NCBI RefSeq assembly: GCF_019399895.1 | Contig: NC_091872.1 | Location: forward strand, 876,395 to 940,394 | Reading direction: 5' to 3' | DNA length: 64,000 bases | Origin: Cardiocondyla obscurior | Lineage: Eukaryota > Arthropoda > Insecta > Hymenoptera > Formicidae | Shown here: positions 1-11,159 of the stretch, piece after piece | How the letters are laid out: each line of letters starts with the position of its first letter | How positions within the stretch are numbered: position 1 is the stretch's first letter | Program-made: the position numbers and the translations under genes | Notes under the pieces: generated by a model | Database searches by the model: none | Told to the model about the DNA's origin: nothing | The model's input: only the letters and a program-made list of their open reading frames with translations

Positions 1-93
1 CCTTTCCCTCGGGGAGAAAAAGAAAAACGTTGAGACTTTAAGTGTATGATACGTTTTTCTTTATTTTTTTTTTTTTTGTATGTGCGTGGTTGA

Positions 94-1935
94 TTATAGT
101 CTATTTTTATTACAATATTTCTTTCTTATTACAGTAATAGTTATAATAATGATCGTAAGTGCGGTTAATGTTGTACTTAATCCTACGGAATATACTATTA
201 TCGTTTTTGTTCTGGACGCAATATTATTATTATCTAATTCGGAACGTAGTTTGTTTAAATCTAGACTTAATTGCAATAGTTCATTTTTATTTCGTACAAT
301 CGGCTCTCTCTGTATATTTTTTAATTGTGACGTAATTTTAGCAATGTTGGTTCTATCTTTAATTGGTATCATAGTAATATTATAGGTTGGTATATAGATA
401 TTGATGTCGCTTTCTCCTAGCAGGGTTTTAGACTGTATCGTGAGGTCGTTCGTACTTAATTGGCACGCGTCTCTTAGTATTATTTTTCCTGACCTGATTA
501 TGTTTATTTTTTTACTTGGCTTATGTTTACATCGTAGTTCAATGGTCTGTGACGCGGTCGAGTATAGCCACGCTTGGGGCTCGTTTAGTGCCGTCCATAT
601 GCTAATATTAGATATGATATGGCGGGTTTCGCATTTCTCGGGTTGATGTCCCGGCTCGGCGAGTGCTAAGACTTCGCAAGGTGCGTTATCTGATATGTGG
701 TACGCCGCGAAATTGTTTTCGCATATAAGTTTTTTATTTCCGCGGATACAATTATTAATTTCATCGCGGGTTAAGGTTATGTATTTGTTGTTTTCTTTGT
801 CTAACGCGATATATTCGTGCGCGGTTTCAATTGTTTTGAAAATGTTAGCGTGGTCATACACGGGGAACGGTATGACCGCTTTTAATTCGTATGTCGTATC
901 AATGACGACTGGAAATTTAATAATTATCATAAGAGCGTTGTGATCGCGGTAATGCGCTGTAATCGATATATATTTTTCGATTTGATTCCAGTTTTTAGGA
1001 TTGGTATCGAACGGGAATTGTGACCCTTCGGGTAATTGAATCGTTGCATGTAGTAGCTCTGTTATGATCTTGTCAATCGGTAATAGCCGTGTGTTAATGA
1101 TACCTTTTTTAGTCCAGGAGATAAAGTCGATGGTGTCTTGTATGTCAGTCAGTAGGTCAGTCACGAGTATTCTTAGTGTGTTAAGATGTTCCGTCATATC
1201 CATTTGCCGCGTTACTCTATCTATCTGCTGACTTAGGAGGATGGTCGCGTTCGTTAAGACGCGGTTGTGTTGCTTGAGTTTAATCTCTAATTCTTGTATA
1301 TGGCTTAGTGTACCGTTTAATATTTTAAGTTGATTTTTCGCTACGTGTTGAGTCGTTTGCTGGCTTGCAATTAGCAGTTGTAACTGCTCTTGAATAATTT
1401 TTTCGTCATTGGCGCCCATTATGCCGAATAAAGTTTTCCCTACTGTGCCTACTAAGTCTATGAGACTTCTTTTAACGTGTTGAATTTCATAGGTCGCGGT
1501 TAATCTGTCTAATGCGGTTATTAGTTTATTATTTTGCATTGTAACCAACATTGCTAAATTATGACATTTATCTTTTAATAATTCGTCGTTATATGCTTCA
1601 TGTAGTTTATTACAGGCATTTTCTGCGTCGTCGACTTGGTTTTGTAATTTCTTAAATCTAATTTTAAAGTCGGCGATGTTTATTATTAATACTAATTTCC
1701 ATGTAGTGTCGGATAGATGGAGAAGTCCGTGGTCCTCATAATATAATCCGGGTTCGTGGGTGAACTGTGTAATTGTGTAAGGTGCGGTTTCGATTGCGCC
1801 CTTCGCGGTGGTGAACGTTAATCTGAAATGTTCACTGGTTAAGTATGTGTGTGTAAAGGTGTTAGCATATCGTGCTGGATAGGTGTGTGAGTTTCGCGGG
1901 TCGTCTTCATCGTGGGAATAAAGATGCGGCGTCGG
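94..1935 (-). CDS. env: Env (baculovirus F-like fusion protein) of errantivirus copy 1
   Basis: The frame is open from about 1935 to the stop at 94, roughly 610 codons, although the first ATG is only at 1551. A dibasic (KR) cleavage-type site followed by a glycine-rich fusion-peptide-like segment lies near residues 24-40 after that ATG, as in errantivirus Env and baculovirus F proteins. Coiled-coil-like helices follow, then paired cysteines. One strong transmembrane segment sits near the C terminus with a short basic tail. The frame is closed upstream by a stop overlapping CCTTTAG (1936-1942), which looks like a splice acceptor. Errantivirus env is known to be made from a spliced RNA, so the start probably lies in an upstream exon. 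No internal stop was seen. Confidence 0.8.
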   Translation of the reverse strand, partial: PTPHLYSHDEDDPRNSHTYPARYANTFTHTYLTSEHFRLTFTTAKGAIETAPYTITQFTHEPGLYYEDHGLLHLSDTTWKLVLIINIADFKIRFKKLQNQVDDAENACNKLHEAYNDELLKDKCHNLAMLVTMQNNKLITALDRLTATYEIQHVKRSLIDLVGTVGKTLFGIMGANDEKIIQEQLQLLIASQQTTQHVAKNQLKILNGTLSHIQELEIKLKQHNRVLTNATILLSQQIDRVTRQMDMTEHLNTLRILVTDLLTDIQDTIDFISWTKKGIINTRLLPIDKIITELLHATIQLPEGSQFPFDTNPKNWNQIEKYISITAHYRDHNALMIIIKFPVVIDTTYELKAVIPFPVYDHANIFKTIETAHEYIALDKENNKYITLTRDEINNCIRGNKKLICENNFAAYHISDNAPCEVLALAEPGHQPEKCETRHIISNISIWTALNEPQAWLYSTASQTIELRCKHKPSKKINIIRSGKIILRDACQLSTNDLTIQSKTLLGESDINIYIPTYNITMIPIKDRTNIAKITSQLKNIQREPIVRNKNELLQLSLDLNKLRSELDNNNIASRTKTIIVYSVGLSTTLTALTIIIITITVIRKKYCNKNRL

Positions 1936-2521
1936 CTAAAGGTACGTACTTTTTATCTTTGGTATAGGGTTTTATGCACGGATAACAATTACTTTCTCGG
2001 AGCTTCGGTTTATCAAAATTCGCTCTCGGCTTCAACGTTAAGGTTTTTTGTTTGTCTCATTAGTAAGACGCTAACTGTCGTTATAGTAACGTCGTAATAT
2101 TGTTTCTAGAGAAAGAAAAAAAAAGGAGAAAAGTAATTGTCATTTCGTGTATAGTTGTAGATATGTATGTGTGTGTGTTCGTGTGGTTTATTGTTATTTT
2201 TGTGTTTTTGTTTTTAGTGGAATCGCAGTCCTTTTATTACGTATGCGAGGAATGCTATTTAGCATTTAGGCCTCGCGTGTGTTCCGAATGCGTGGGGTTG
2301 CGGAGTCGCCACCGAATTCAATACTTGTGGCACAAATTGGAGCCGAGTTTGCGGATGCAAACAACGCGGGACCTGGAGTGTCGCCGGGTAACTGTGGTCC
2401 CTGGTGACTTCCTTGGTGTCGAATTATTTTGTTTTATTATACTGTACATGGTTTTTTGTTGTTGCTATATATATTTTTTTCTTTTTTTTTTGCTTACTGA
2501 CTAATTTGTTTTTGCTTGTGC

Positions 2522-3440
2522 TTAATGCTCTATGAACGCTTTTAGTCTATTTGCATGTACTTTTATTATTTTTCTACCTTTTCTTATGCTTAAGTTAACA
2601 TCGCTATGCTTTTGTACTACTATGTACGGTCTTATCCACAGCGCATCTAATTTCTTGGACCGGCCGCGTCGAACCGTTTCGTCGTAGAGAAGAACGGAAT
2701 CTCCGACTCTGAACTCGCGTTTTCGGGAATCTTTGTCGTAATTTTCTTTCGCCTTTTCTTTTTCGGTTTTCGCGTGATCGTGTGCGAGAGAGTTGGAAGC
2801 CCGTAATCGTTCGCGTAATTCATTCGCATAATCGTCATATGAATACGTTTCTTTCGGCGCGGTCTTCAGTGCTGTCGGTAATGTAGCACGATGTCCGTAG
2901 ATAAGTTCGAAGGGGGTCAATCCGGTTGCCGTATGCGGGGTTGTGTTATATGTGAACATTGCATATGGCAACCATTCATCCCAATCAGATTGATCTTCGT
3001 CGATGTAATGTCGTAGGTACTCGGCCAGTGTTCGATGCGATCGTTCGAGGGCGCCGTTAGTTTGCGGATGATATGCAGTTGTTTGTATTTTTTCCATCCG
3101 TAGTAGTTTACAAGTATTTTTGAAAATATTGCTCGTAAAATTCGTTCCTTGATCGGAAAGAACGTATTCCGGTATCCCGTGTTCAAAAATTATTTGAGTC
3201 ACGAACGCTTTTGCTACGGTCGCGGCTTCTTGGTTCGGGATAGGAATCGCTTTACTAAATTTCGTGAGATTATCTTGAAATGTTAGAATGTATTTATTGT
3301 TATTGTTCGTTATCGGTAGCGGTCCTACTGTGTCTAGGGCGCATTTTTCGAACGGTCTAGTAGGCGTGTCTGTGATTATTAGCGGCATTTTTGTCTTCCT
3401 TGATAACTTATTTTTCTGGCACTGTTCGCATTTCTTTATG
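2522..3440 (-). pseudogene. pol: Integrase core, errantivirus copy 1
   Basis: A 288-residue frame (from 3388, open further upstream) holds the DDE integrase core, with D at residue 19 (ALDTVG), D at 79 (LSDQGTNF) and E at 115 (GALERSH): exact D-35-E spacing. A basic C-terminal domain follows and ends at 2522. The core looks intact, but it belongs to a polyprotein broken upstream by frameshift and stops, so it is called a pseudogene fragment. Confidence 0.85.
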
Positions 3441-3447
3441 TATTCCT

Positions 3448-4068
3448 CTATAATCTGATGTAATCTGTGTGTAATCTGATGCGATGTAATGTACGAGTGA
3501 TGCCTTGGTGTCCGCCTATTGGTGTGTCGTGGTATTCATGTAAGAGCTTCGCTTTTTCTTCTGTTGAGTATGTGTTCTTTTTTTTTAGTACGTGTATTGG
3601 GAGCTTTTCTTCTTGCTGCGGGGGGTTTCTGCTAAGCGCGTCCGCGTTCGTGTTCTTCTTTCCGTCTTTATGGACTATTTTGTAATTATACTCTTCGAGT
3701 TTCAATCTCCACCTTATCAGGCGGGACCCAGGATCATTTACGTTGAACAGCCAGATCAATGGTTTGTGGTCTGTTACAATCGTAAATGTTGTTCCATAGA
3801 TATAGGGTCGGAAATGTTTCACCGCCCATACTATCGCGAGTAGCTTTTTCTCTGTCGTGCTATAGTTTCTTTCGGCCTTGTTTAATATACGGCTTGCATA
3901 TGCAATCGGATGATCCCTTCCTATCTCCCCTTGCGAGAGGATGGCTCCGATTGCATGATCCGAGGCGTCCGTCGTAACGATAAACGGGCGCGTGAAATCG
4001 GGGTATTTAAGTATCGGTGCGGTAGTTAAATTCTCTTTTAATATTTCGAACGCGTTCTGTTGGTCCAT
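3448..4068 (-). pseudogene. pol: RNase H and start of integrase, errantivirus copy 1
   Basis: This 206-residue frame begins with the 'DASDHAIGAILSQ' RNase H signature, followed by 'IAYASRILNKAERNYST', 'TDHKPL' and 'NTNADALSR', the usual Ty3/gypsy RNase H blocks. The C-terminal part carries the two histidines of the HHCC integrase zinc-binding domain. The two cysteines lie in the next frame (near 3412-3430), so a frameshift falls at about 3447. The part is recognisable but disconnected. Confidence 0.85.
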
Positions 4069-5055
4069 TTCTCATCGAAATTTTTCGTCCTTTTTCGTGA
4101 GCGTCGTCAAGGGTTTCGCGAATTTCGAGAAGTCTTTTATAAATTTTCGATAGTATCCGGCTAGTCCGATAAATGATTGTACGTCTTTTAACTTCTTTGG
4201 TACCGGAAAATTTTTTACCGCGGAAATTTTGGAAAGATTGGGTCGAATTCCATTTTCTGTTATTAGATGTCAGAGATATAATACTTCCTTTCGTAAAAAC
4301 TCGCACTTGTCCGGTTGCAATTTAAAATTATTTTCTCGCAAACGTTTAAAAACGGCTTTGAGTCTCTTATTATGTTCCTTTAGCATCGATCCGTAGATCG
4401 CTATATAGTAGATGACTATATCGTCTAGATACACGAGACACTTGATACCGTGCAGGCCCGATAAGACCGAGTTCATCATGCGCTGAAATGTAGCCGGTGC
4501 ATTTTTAAGACCGAGAGGCATCCAGTTGAACTCATAGTGTCCCTCGGGTGTAGAAAACGCGGTTTTCTGTTTATGTTCTTCCTTCATCTGGATTTGGTGA
4601 TAACCCGATGCCAAATCCAGGGTCGTGAAATACTTCGCGTGTCCGAGTTGATCGAGTATATCGGTCATGTTTGGAATAGGGAAGGAATCGCCTATTGTGA
4701 TATCGTTTAATTTCCTGAAATCGTCGACTATTCTCAGTTTCGGTTTTCCGGATGCGTCGGCTTTTTTGGGGACAACTAGTATTGGTGCGTTCTATTGGCT
4801 TGCGCTGGTTCTTATAATTCCTTCGTCGAGCATCTTCTTTACCTGCTCCCTTACTTCTGCCTTGTGTTTCTCGGGCAGTCGGTAAGGGCGGCAGCTGATT
4901 GGCCTACTTTCCTTTTCCGTAACAATTTCGTGCGCGACGGATTCAGTAAAGGAAAGTGGATCGCCTTGCAATTGGAAAATATCGCAGAAGCTTTCGCAGA
5001 TTTTTATCAATTCGCTTTTTTCTTCTTTATTTAAGTGGTTGACTCTAAGTTGCAT
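4007..5055 (-). pseudogene. pol: Reverse transcriptase region, errantivirus copy 1, broken
   Basis: Three overlapping frames carry the gypsy RT in order: the N-terminal fingers (4792-5055), the palm with the YLDD catalytic motif (4270-4668), and the thumb/connection (4007-4306). At least three in-frame stops (near 4795, 4272 and 4072) and frame changes interrupt it, so no complete RT can be made. The order and spacing match Ty3/gypsy pol. Confidence 0.85.
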
Positions 5056-5087
5056 CTTAACGTGTTCTCTTCGTTGCTGTACTGCAA

Positions 5088-7481
5088 CTATATATTTGGC
5101 TTATTTTGTAACGCGAGCGCGCTGACTGTGCACAATTGTGGCTCCGCTTCTATGTGTACTGCGGGTGTAAGGAATGGCACGGCTGTGTCTCGCGTGTTTA
5201 ATACGCTTATTGCACAGGTATTATTTTCAGGAGCAACCAGACAATTGCCTATGAACACGCCCGGTTTGAGTTCATCGGCATAGATTATTCCGATCTGGTT
5301 GCTATCGGTCACGGCCTGTACTATCGTTTCGCTTCTCGGTGGTAGCGTCGTGCGAACGTATGGCTGTAACGGGATCGCGGCGCGATTAATTATCAAGAGT
5401 CCGTTTTCGACGTCATGTACGGTACGTTGCGCTTTAAGAAAATCCATCCCGAGTATCCCGTCGTACGCAATGGGAAATTCGTCGGGCACTACGTGCATAG
5501 TGTGCGAGATCGTGCTGTCTCGCAAGTAAATTAATACACGCGTTGTCCCTATCGTTTGCGCCTTATGTCCGGTCACGCCAGTTAGGGCCATCGATTCGGT
5601 GTAAATCGGTGTATCGCCCTTTAGCTTCCCCACCTTAACGATGGTGATAGCTGCACCGGTGTCTAGCAAGAACGTCATCTTCCCGCCCGTGGCTTGCAAT
5701 ACGGGCAGGGTGACTAGATCCAAATGACGATTCTTGTTGTCGTCCGAGATGTGTGACACCCGATAATCCCGCGCGGGCCGTGTCTCGTAACGGCGTGCTT
5801 TGTTATCTCCGCGCGTGTCGTCGTGTGTCGGTTGTCTCGTTGGCGCTTTCGCTCTCTCTTCCGGTAAGGTTGAATGCACCGTGATCGTACGTCGGGGTGT
5901 TCGCAGGGGAGCTCGGTTATCGCGTCGTGCTCCTTGCGGTGTCTCGCTGTCCCTTTTTAACTTACGGCATTCTTCGCGCGTGTGATATGGCTTGTTGCAG
6001 TAATTGCAAAATTTGTCCGTAGTACTAACGCGCGGTATATTTTCGGCTCTGGGCAAACCGTACCTGGGCGCGTATCTGTTGGTGCGGCACAGGAATCCCG
6101 GGTGCCCCTGCCTTCCGCAACTATTGCATGTTGGCACGGGGGGGCGGTTTGCCGGGGTGCGCGGGAAGTTTCGCTCGATGTACGCTCGCTCGTTGTATGT
6201 GCGTATGGGTGCGCTACGCTGTCTCTCTTCCGCTGCCGCTCTTGCTACCGCTTCTTGTAACGTTTTGTAGTTCCGCGACCGGACGATTGTTTGTAAATGC
6301 GGCAACAGACTCGTCTGATAATTGTTTAGTACTTGCTTCTGAAGCGAGTTCCATATTCCGCGTTTTTCGTCCGCCGAGTAGTTGGAGTCTTCGCTCAACG
6401 CGTCGTATAGCTCGGTTACTAACGTGTTGGCTCGGGTTCCATACGTTTGCGCGCTTTCCCCCGTGCGCTGACGTAGCTGATTGAATTCTAGCTGGAGGTG
6501 TGCTGTACCTCGTCGCTGTACGTAGCCTTCTTTGATTTCACGTATAAATTGCTCGAAATTTAAAATTTGTTTTGATTCGAATCGCGAGAGTGCTCGTCCC
6601 GTGAGTTTTGTATAAAGTATAGCCGCCAGTAATTCGTCCACGTCTTCCGGGTCTACTTTTCGCGCTGCATACTCGCATGCTTTGACAAACTTTTTCACGT
6701 TGTTTTCGCTCCCGTCAAACGTGGGTATAAAACCGATTGCGTTTTGCAGCGTTAAATTTTGCCGCGGGTTGTTAAGAGAATGTCGTACATCTCTTTGGGG
6801 CCGTCGCGGGGGTGGCACGGGGTACTGCAAAGAGTCCGCCGTTCTGTTGAGCCTGCTGCCGTATCTTTGCGCGAGGTATTCATTTTCCAACCTTTCTACT
6901 CGTGTTCCGGTAAGCGATATCGCGTCGAGTATCGTCAGCATCGCGTCGTCGCTCGTCGTGCCGCCTTGTCGCGAGATCGGTGAAGAGTGTCGGTACTGCG
7001 GCTGTGTTATATTTGTGTTCGCGTTGGGTTCCGGGTTGCCGATGGAGTTTTCGCCGTGTGAGGTTCGCGCTCTCGCGCCTTCCCCGCCTGTAAGCGAGGG
7101 CTCGTTCCTTTCGCCGTTATCAGTCATCATGAATACGAATCGCTGGTCTTCGGGCGCAAATATTTCGCTCACTATCGATCCTATTGACGATCGGCGACTT
7201 TGATTACCGGGTTCCTCAGCTTCTCGGTAATTCACGAAACTCGCGTTGCCAGAATACATGAGTACAGGGAGGGAGATTCCGTTTGTAAATTCGTATATTG
7301 CGCTAACGCGGTCCAAGATTTTGTTGTCTATCGTTATTTCGCGGATAAAACTTCGCGTTTGATTTGTCGATCTATACGGAATTCTTTTAAAGATCGGTTG
7401 TAGGTTTTCGGGCTCGGTAATGCCGTTCAACCAAGATAGGCGCGACGTGTGACAATGTAAAAGGAATTCGCCGCGGTACAT
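5088..7481 (-). CDS. gag-pro: Gag-protease polyprotein of errantivirus copy 1
   Basis: A 797-residue open frame starting at an ATG. The N-terminal half is the capsid/nucleocapsid region. Two CCHC zinc knuckles (C-x2-C-x4-H-x4-C) lie near residues 452 and 494, with arginine-rich sequence around them. A retroviral-type aspartic protease with the active-site motif LLDTGAA lies near residue 605. The frame ends just before reverse transcriptase. The orthologous frame in the second errantivirus (39671-42169) runs slightly further, so the stop at 5088 may mark a gag-pol frame change or a lesion. It would make virus-like particles and process them. Codon and base use are more GC-rich than the surrounding DNA. 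Confidence 0.88.
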   Translation of the reverse strand: MYRGEFLLHCHTSRLSWLNGITEPENLQPIFKRIPYRSTNQTRSFIREITIDNKILDRVSAIYEFTNGISLPVLMYSGNASFVNYREAEEPGNQSRRSSIGSIVSEIFAPEDQRFVFMMTDNGERNEPSLTGGEGARARTSHGENSIGNPEPNANTNITQPQYRHSSPISRQGGTTSDDAMLTILDAISLTGTRVERLENEYLAQRYGSRLNRTADSLQYPVPPPRRPQRDVRHSLNNPRQNLTLQNAIGFIPTFDGSENNVKKFVKACEYAARKVDPEDVDELLAAILYTKLTGRALSRFESKQILNFEQFIREIKEGYVQRRGTAHLQLEFNQLRQRTGESAQTYGTRANTLVTELYDALSEDSNYSADEKRGIWNSLQKQVLNNYQTSLLPHLQTIVRSRNYKTLQEAVARAAAEERQRSAPIRTYNERAYIERNFPRTPANRPPVPTCNSCGRQGHPGFLCRTNRYAPRYGLPRAENIPRVSTTDKFCNYCNKPYHTREECRKLKRDSETPQGARRDNRAPLRTPRRTITVHSTLPEERAKAPTRQPTHDDTRGDNKARRYETRPARDYRVSHISDDNKNRHLDLVTLPVLQATGGKMTFLLDTGAAITIVKVGKLKGDTPIYTESMALTGVTGHKAQTIGTTRVLIYLRDSTISHTMHVVPDEFPIAYDGILGMDFLKAQRTVHDVENGLLIINRAAIPLQPYVRTTLPPRSETIVQAVTDSNQIGIIYADELKPGVFIGNCLVAPENNTCAISVLNTRDTAVPFLTPAVHIEAEPQLCTVSALALQNKPNI

Positions 7482-7611
7482 ATAATCTTATTCGCTTTTC
7501 GCCTTGCATGCATATATATAACTAACTTACAATAGCACCGGTAACAGCATGCTGCTTGGTTGCTGATGAGTCGCGATGTTTTCAGCTTGGCTGCTCGTAC
7601 GCTTTTCTGTC

Positions 7612-7705
7612 TCGTGGTTTGTCTGCTTAGCTGCTTATCTGCGTGGCTGCTTATTCGCGTAACTGCTTATCTGCGTGGCTGCTTATCTGCGTGGTTGCTG
7701 CTTCG
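7612..7705. repeat. Short tandem repeats in the errantivirus leader
   Basis: Units of about 20-22 bp built on 'ctgcttatctgcgtggctg' repeat about four times in the untranslated leader between the primer site and the gag start at 7481. Function unknown. Confidence 0.6.
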
Positions 7706-7900
7706 TAGTTACGCTGGTCAGGGGATGCTCAGGTTTCACGTCCGGCTCTCCTTTGCCTCTGGTATTCTTCTATCTTCTCTTTCATGAATGAGTTTTCATG
7801 AATTTTTTATTTGTTTGTTGCAGAGGTCCCGCACTACCAGTCCGACGCCCAATAGGGGGTGAGGGCGACGACGCAAGGGCGACTTAACTTCGGAGGGCGA

Positions 7901-7918
7901 ATCCCACCGTTGCCACCA
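7901..7918 (-). other. tRNA primer-binding site of errantivirus copy 1
   Basis: Minus-strand TGGTGGCAACGGTGGGAT lies two bases inside the LTR, where reverse transcription is primed. It begins with TGG, the complement of a tRNA CCA end. The same motif follows the 5' LTR of the second errantivirus at 39364. I did not assign the tRNA. Confidence 0.75.
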
Positions 7919-8121
7919 GTTGTTGCACCGGGAAGGTGCCGTTGGGTTCGTTCTCCGGAGGAACTTGTATCTAAGCTGGGTCGGAGAAGGTACCAGTAAA
8001 TAAAGTCGCTCCTTTATTAAGTTGATCTATTTCTTTTATTTTTCCTTTTCCTTTTTTTTGCGGATTACAGGTGGCCACACGCACTTATCACTTGATTATA
8101 ATTTATACGCGCGAATCTTAA

Positions 8122-10847
8122 GGGGGGTTTCTAGTTTAGATCACGAGTTTTAACCCTATTTTTATGAATTTTTTTTTCCAAAAGTATTAAAGCAATCGAT
8201 ATGAAATTTAAAACGTATATTAATTCAAATCTTATCTATACTGTAGAATTTTTATATACACAAATCCTAATACACATTTTCTTAATTAATTAAAATATAT
8301 ATGTAAGAAAAAAAAACGGCGCTTTATGATTGCCACGATTCTGGACTTTCTGTTTATCTGAAACAAAAAAACAAAAAAGATTATTAATTAGTATGCTTGT
8401 GGTTATGGTCCGTACCAGAATTATTGAAAAATATTCATACAAAAAAAATTGACAGCATTTTCAAAATTAAGTTTCGATTTTTACGATTTTTTTTTCAATT
8501 TAAAGGGTTGTAAAAAATATTATTTTAATAGATATTAACTTGATCGTGGTAGGGACGATAGCCGCGAATGTGCTGAATATGTATAAAAAATTTCAGATCG
8601 ATCGATCAAGTGGTTTTCGAGAAATCATGGCAACCAGTACGAAAAACATGGTTTCGAGAAAAAACGCGTTTAAAGTTTTACGGACTAAATTCATAGAGAA
8701 ACATGTTACTTACCATCAATCAGCTATTCCCGGGCCGTACAAATATCCTTCCTCCTGCTCGTAAAAGCTGTTTAACGTTAATTTTTCCTCTCTGCGATGA
8801 ATTCTTTTTTCAAATTCCGCCAGTCGTTGCTCCGCGCGAGTTATGCGATGTCGGTTTCTAAGCGTTGCATACGTTTCAGCATGGTGTCCAACTTTTATGC
8901 CCATCACATTTAATATTTTTAAAATTGGCATAAAGCCCTCATTAAAAATAGTAACAGCCAAAAAAGTCGAAATTTCAATAATTTTTGGCCCAGAATAAAG
9001 ATGTTTAGGAGCGAAAGTCCAAATTAAAGAATTTAAAGACTCGTTATTTTGCGTTTCTGCTCCTAAACAGCGTTCCAGCAACTCGTCAGATGATAGTTCT
9101 TCGTAAATGGACTTAATTATTTCTAAAACATTATCTCCAAGAGGCGGATTGTCATGGTGAAGATTTTCAAGTGTTGATTCGGCTTCGGCTTTACGCCATT
9201 TACACCAACTGTCTGTACCGGCAGGGCAGTTCTGATGCTGAGGCTTTTCATCGGTAGAACTCTTATGATAGTATGTTGCCCATATTTCCTTTTTCATTTT
9301 TTCTATAGAGTTTGGGTGTCTACGTATAGCTAAACCATAATAAGTTGATAGTTCGCTTATTATTTTGTCTGTCAGTTTTCCGACACCTTTACCGCCAAGA
9401 CCCTTGTGATTTTTTTTCGCATTACGAAGTCTCGTGCCCATTCTCTTTTGTACGTGACCGACGCATTCTTTCTTTGTTATAGTAACTTTATTTTCATACG
9501 GATTCATATTTAAGATTCCTCTGAAGGTTTTGCTATCTCCGTCTCCTATATAATTCGTGTACATTACTCCATACTTCTGTTTCGATCTTGCAAACATTTC
9601 TGTGATAGCGTTTACCTCCATTTTACCTGCACTGCCAATATGATTTATGGAGCACGATTCTTTGTGAGTTGCATACCAATCTTCGTAATCTTCAATATTT
9701 TCATTTTTTTATTGTTCCATAAATTGCAAGCTTGGCAAAAACTAGATTTATTAACGGCACCGATTACTTTGTTTGAGTATTTGCCAATTAGAGTCGATAC
9801 ACCAAATAAGGATGAAAAGTTTCTTTTTTTCTACGTACCGTCTCCAGAAACTGTTAAATGAGTTGCAATATTTCCTGCATTTTCATTTTTCTCCTTCTCT
9901 TCTTCAACTGCCTGTTGTAAGATGCAGTTGTATATTGCAGATGATGCCACGTAGATATTTTCCAGGCACGCATAATAAGTATTTGTTGCCATTCCTTGGC
10001 AAATATCCATTAACCCGCAAAATAAATCCAAACCTTCTAATCCAACACCCAAAAGTCGAAAAACTAATACAATTCGGCGGTTTATTTCAAATGCCTTGTC
10101 AATTAACGGCGATGAATCGATATACGTTTCCTTGCAACTGCAACTCACGCAAATCTTGAATCCCAATCCACGATGTGATATCGGAGAGAACTCAATTTTT
10201 TTCTTGCAATCTTTACAAATTACAAGAGAGGCTATTGTTGCAAAAACTGAGAAAAAATTTATAATACAATAACCACATTCCTTTGAAACAGGGAAATCGA
10301 TATTTCTTGAAGTGCTCAGTTTTTCTGCCGATGTACTAGCAAACGTCGAATCCTGCTCAGATGTATGCTGATTGCCTCGAAAGTTTCGTTTTTTTTGACG
10401 ACTTGCACGAGCCACTTGATTTCTCGAGCCTTTTCGATCCATTTTTAACGATATTTTTTACTTGTATCTGCTCGCTTCAACGGTCAAAACCGAACTGAGA
10501 AAGCAAACGCTCTCTTCGTTTTAGATGTTTTGCTCGATAGTACACACATAAAGAACCTTGTTCTACCAGTTGCTTACCTAAGTATAACGTTACCTGACTC
10601 AACCGAAATATAATACAACAATAGGCGGCTGCCTCACGCATTACAAGGGTCACGGAGATATGTGCTCCGGGCGCTCCGTTTTGCGCCGCGCCGCAAGGCC
10701 AGACGAGGGAATGTTCCGGCGTGCATAGAAGGGCCCCCGAACTTCGGATCGATAAATCCTTTTGCGTATATATTTTCTAAACTATATACTTGCAAAATAT
10801 GCAAAAAAAAAATCGATTTTTTTGACCCGCTAAACTAGAAACCTCCC
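8122..10847 (-). mobile_element. Kolobok-like DNA transposon copy 1 (TTAA duplication)
   Basis: Bounded by duplicated TTAA (8118-8121, 10848-10851) and by inverted ends GGG(G/A)GGTTTCTAGTTTAG of about 18 bp. It contains one transposase gene on the minus strand. TTAA duplication is known for piggyBac and Kolobok, and the protein is not piggyBac-like. I therefore assign it to Kolobok with moderate confidence. It disrupts the 5' LTR of errantivirus copy 1 and so is younger than that element. Confidence 0.78.
8716..10442 (-). pseudogene. Kolobok-type (Mutator-like domain) transposase, nearly intact
   Basis: About 570 codons in two main frames. The N-terminal part (9831-10442) has a basic start, zinc-type CxxC pairs (CKDC, CVSC) and the block 'YYACLENIYVAS'. 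The C-terminal part (8716-9621) carries 'VGHVQKRMGTRLRN', 'NNESLNSLIW' and ends in GPGIAD. The link (9622-9830) is disrupted by a TAG just after GDGT and by a one-frame shift in a poly-A run near 9702. I place it in the animal protein family annotated as Mutator-like transposase. The copy at 30507-32979 shares the same blocks in order. Only two lesions were seen, so it died recently. Confidence 0.78.
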
Positions 10848-11159
10848 TTAATTGCGACTGCCCGTCGGGGTCGCGGCTGCCCCTATATATCTCCTACTGT
10901 TGCCATGCTAAAATTCATAGCAATCAGCAGAATCGCGGGTGGCAACCGCGACTGTCCTCGAACGTCGCGTCCCGGCCGGAAATGCCGGGTTACCTTGATC
11001 GGCGGTATTCTGCCGATCCAGCTAAACGGTCGCGCGCGTGCGACATTCCATCGTTATTCCCGAGCCTCTGTTGCCAAGGGCTCGGGATATAACACATAAC
11101 ATTAATAATACTGAAGATATACTATATCAACGTAAAATAAAAAAATACGTCAATCTTGA

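Larger units (their letters stand above)
1..11094 (-). mobile_element. Ty3/gypsy errantivirus-type LTR retrotransposon, copy 1
   Basis: An env-bearing gypsy element read right to left: 5' LTR, primer site, leader, gag-protease, reverse transcriptase, RNase H, integrase, env. The domain order and a baculovirus-F-like env are typical of insect errantiviruses. Pol has stops and frameshifts, while gag-protease is open. The 5' LTR is interrupted by a Kolobok-like transposon (8122-10847). The 3' LTR is not in the window: the purine-rich stretch expected just before it (polypurine tract) falls on the first ~20 bases, so the LTR should begin just left of position 1. It is related to, but a different family from, the element at 38938-43572. 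Confidence 0.88.
7921..11094 (-). repeat. 5' LTR of errantivirus copy 1, split by a DNA transposon
   Basis: Read on the minus strand, the LTR starts TGTTATATCCCGAG at 11094 and ends GGTGCAACA at 7921, two bases from the primer site. Excluding the Kolobok insert and one TTAA copy it is about 445 bp, close to the 422 bp of the related element at 38938. The insertion sits at a duplicated TTAA (8118-8121 and 10848-10851). The outer end at 11094 is inferred from the TG...CA rule, because the partner LTR lies outside the window. Confidence 0.75.

Noticed and set aside
6682..7203. 173-codon plus-strand frame
   Set aside because: Shadow of the gag-protease gene on the minus strand.
7612..7705. CRISPR-like repeat array
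   Set aside because: Units are contiguous tandem repeats with no spacers, within a eukaryotic retroelement leader.
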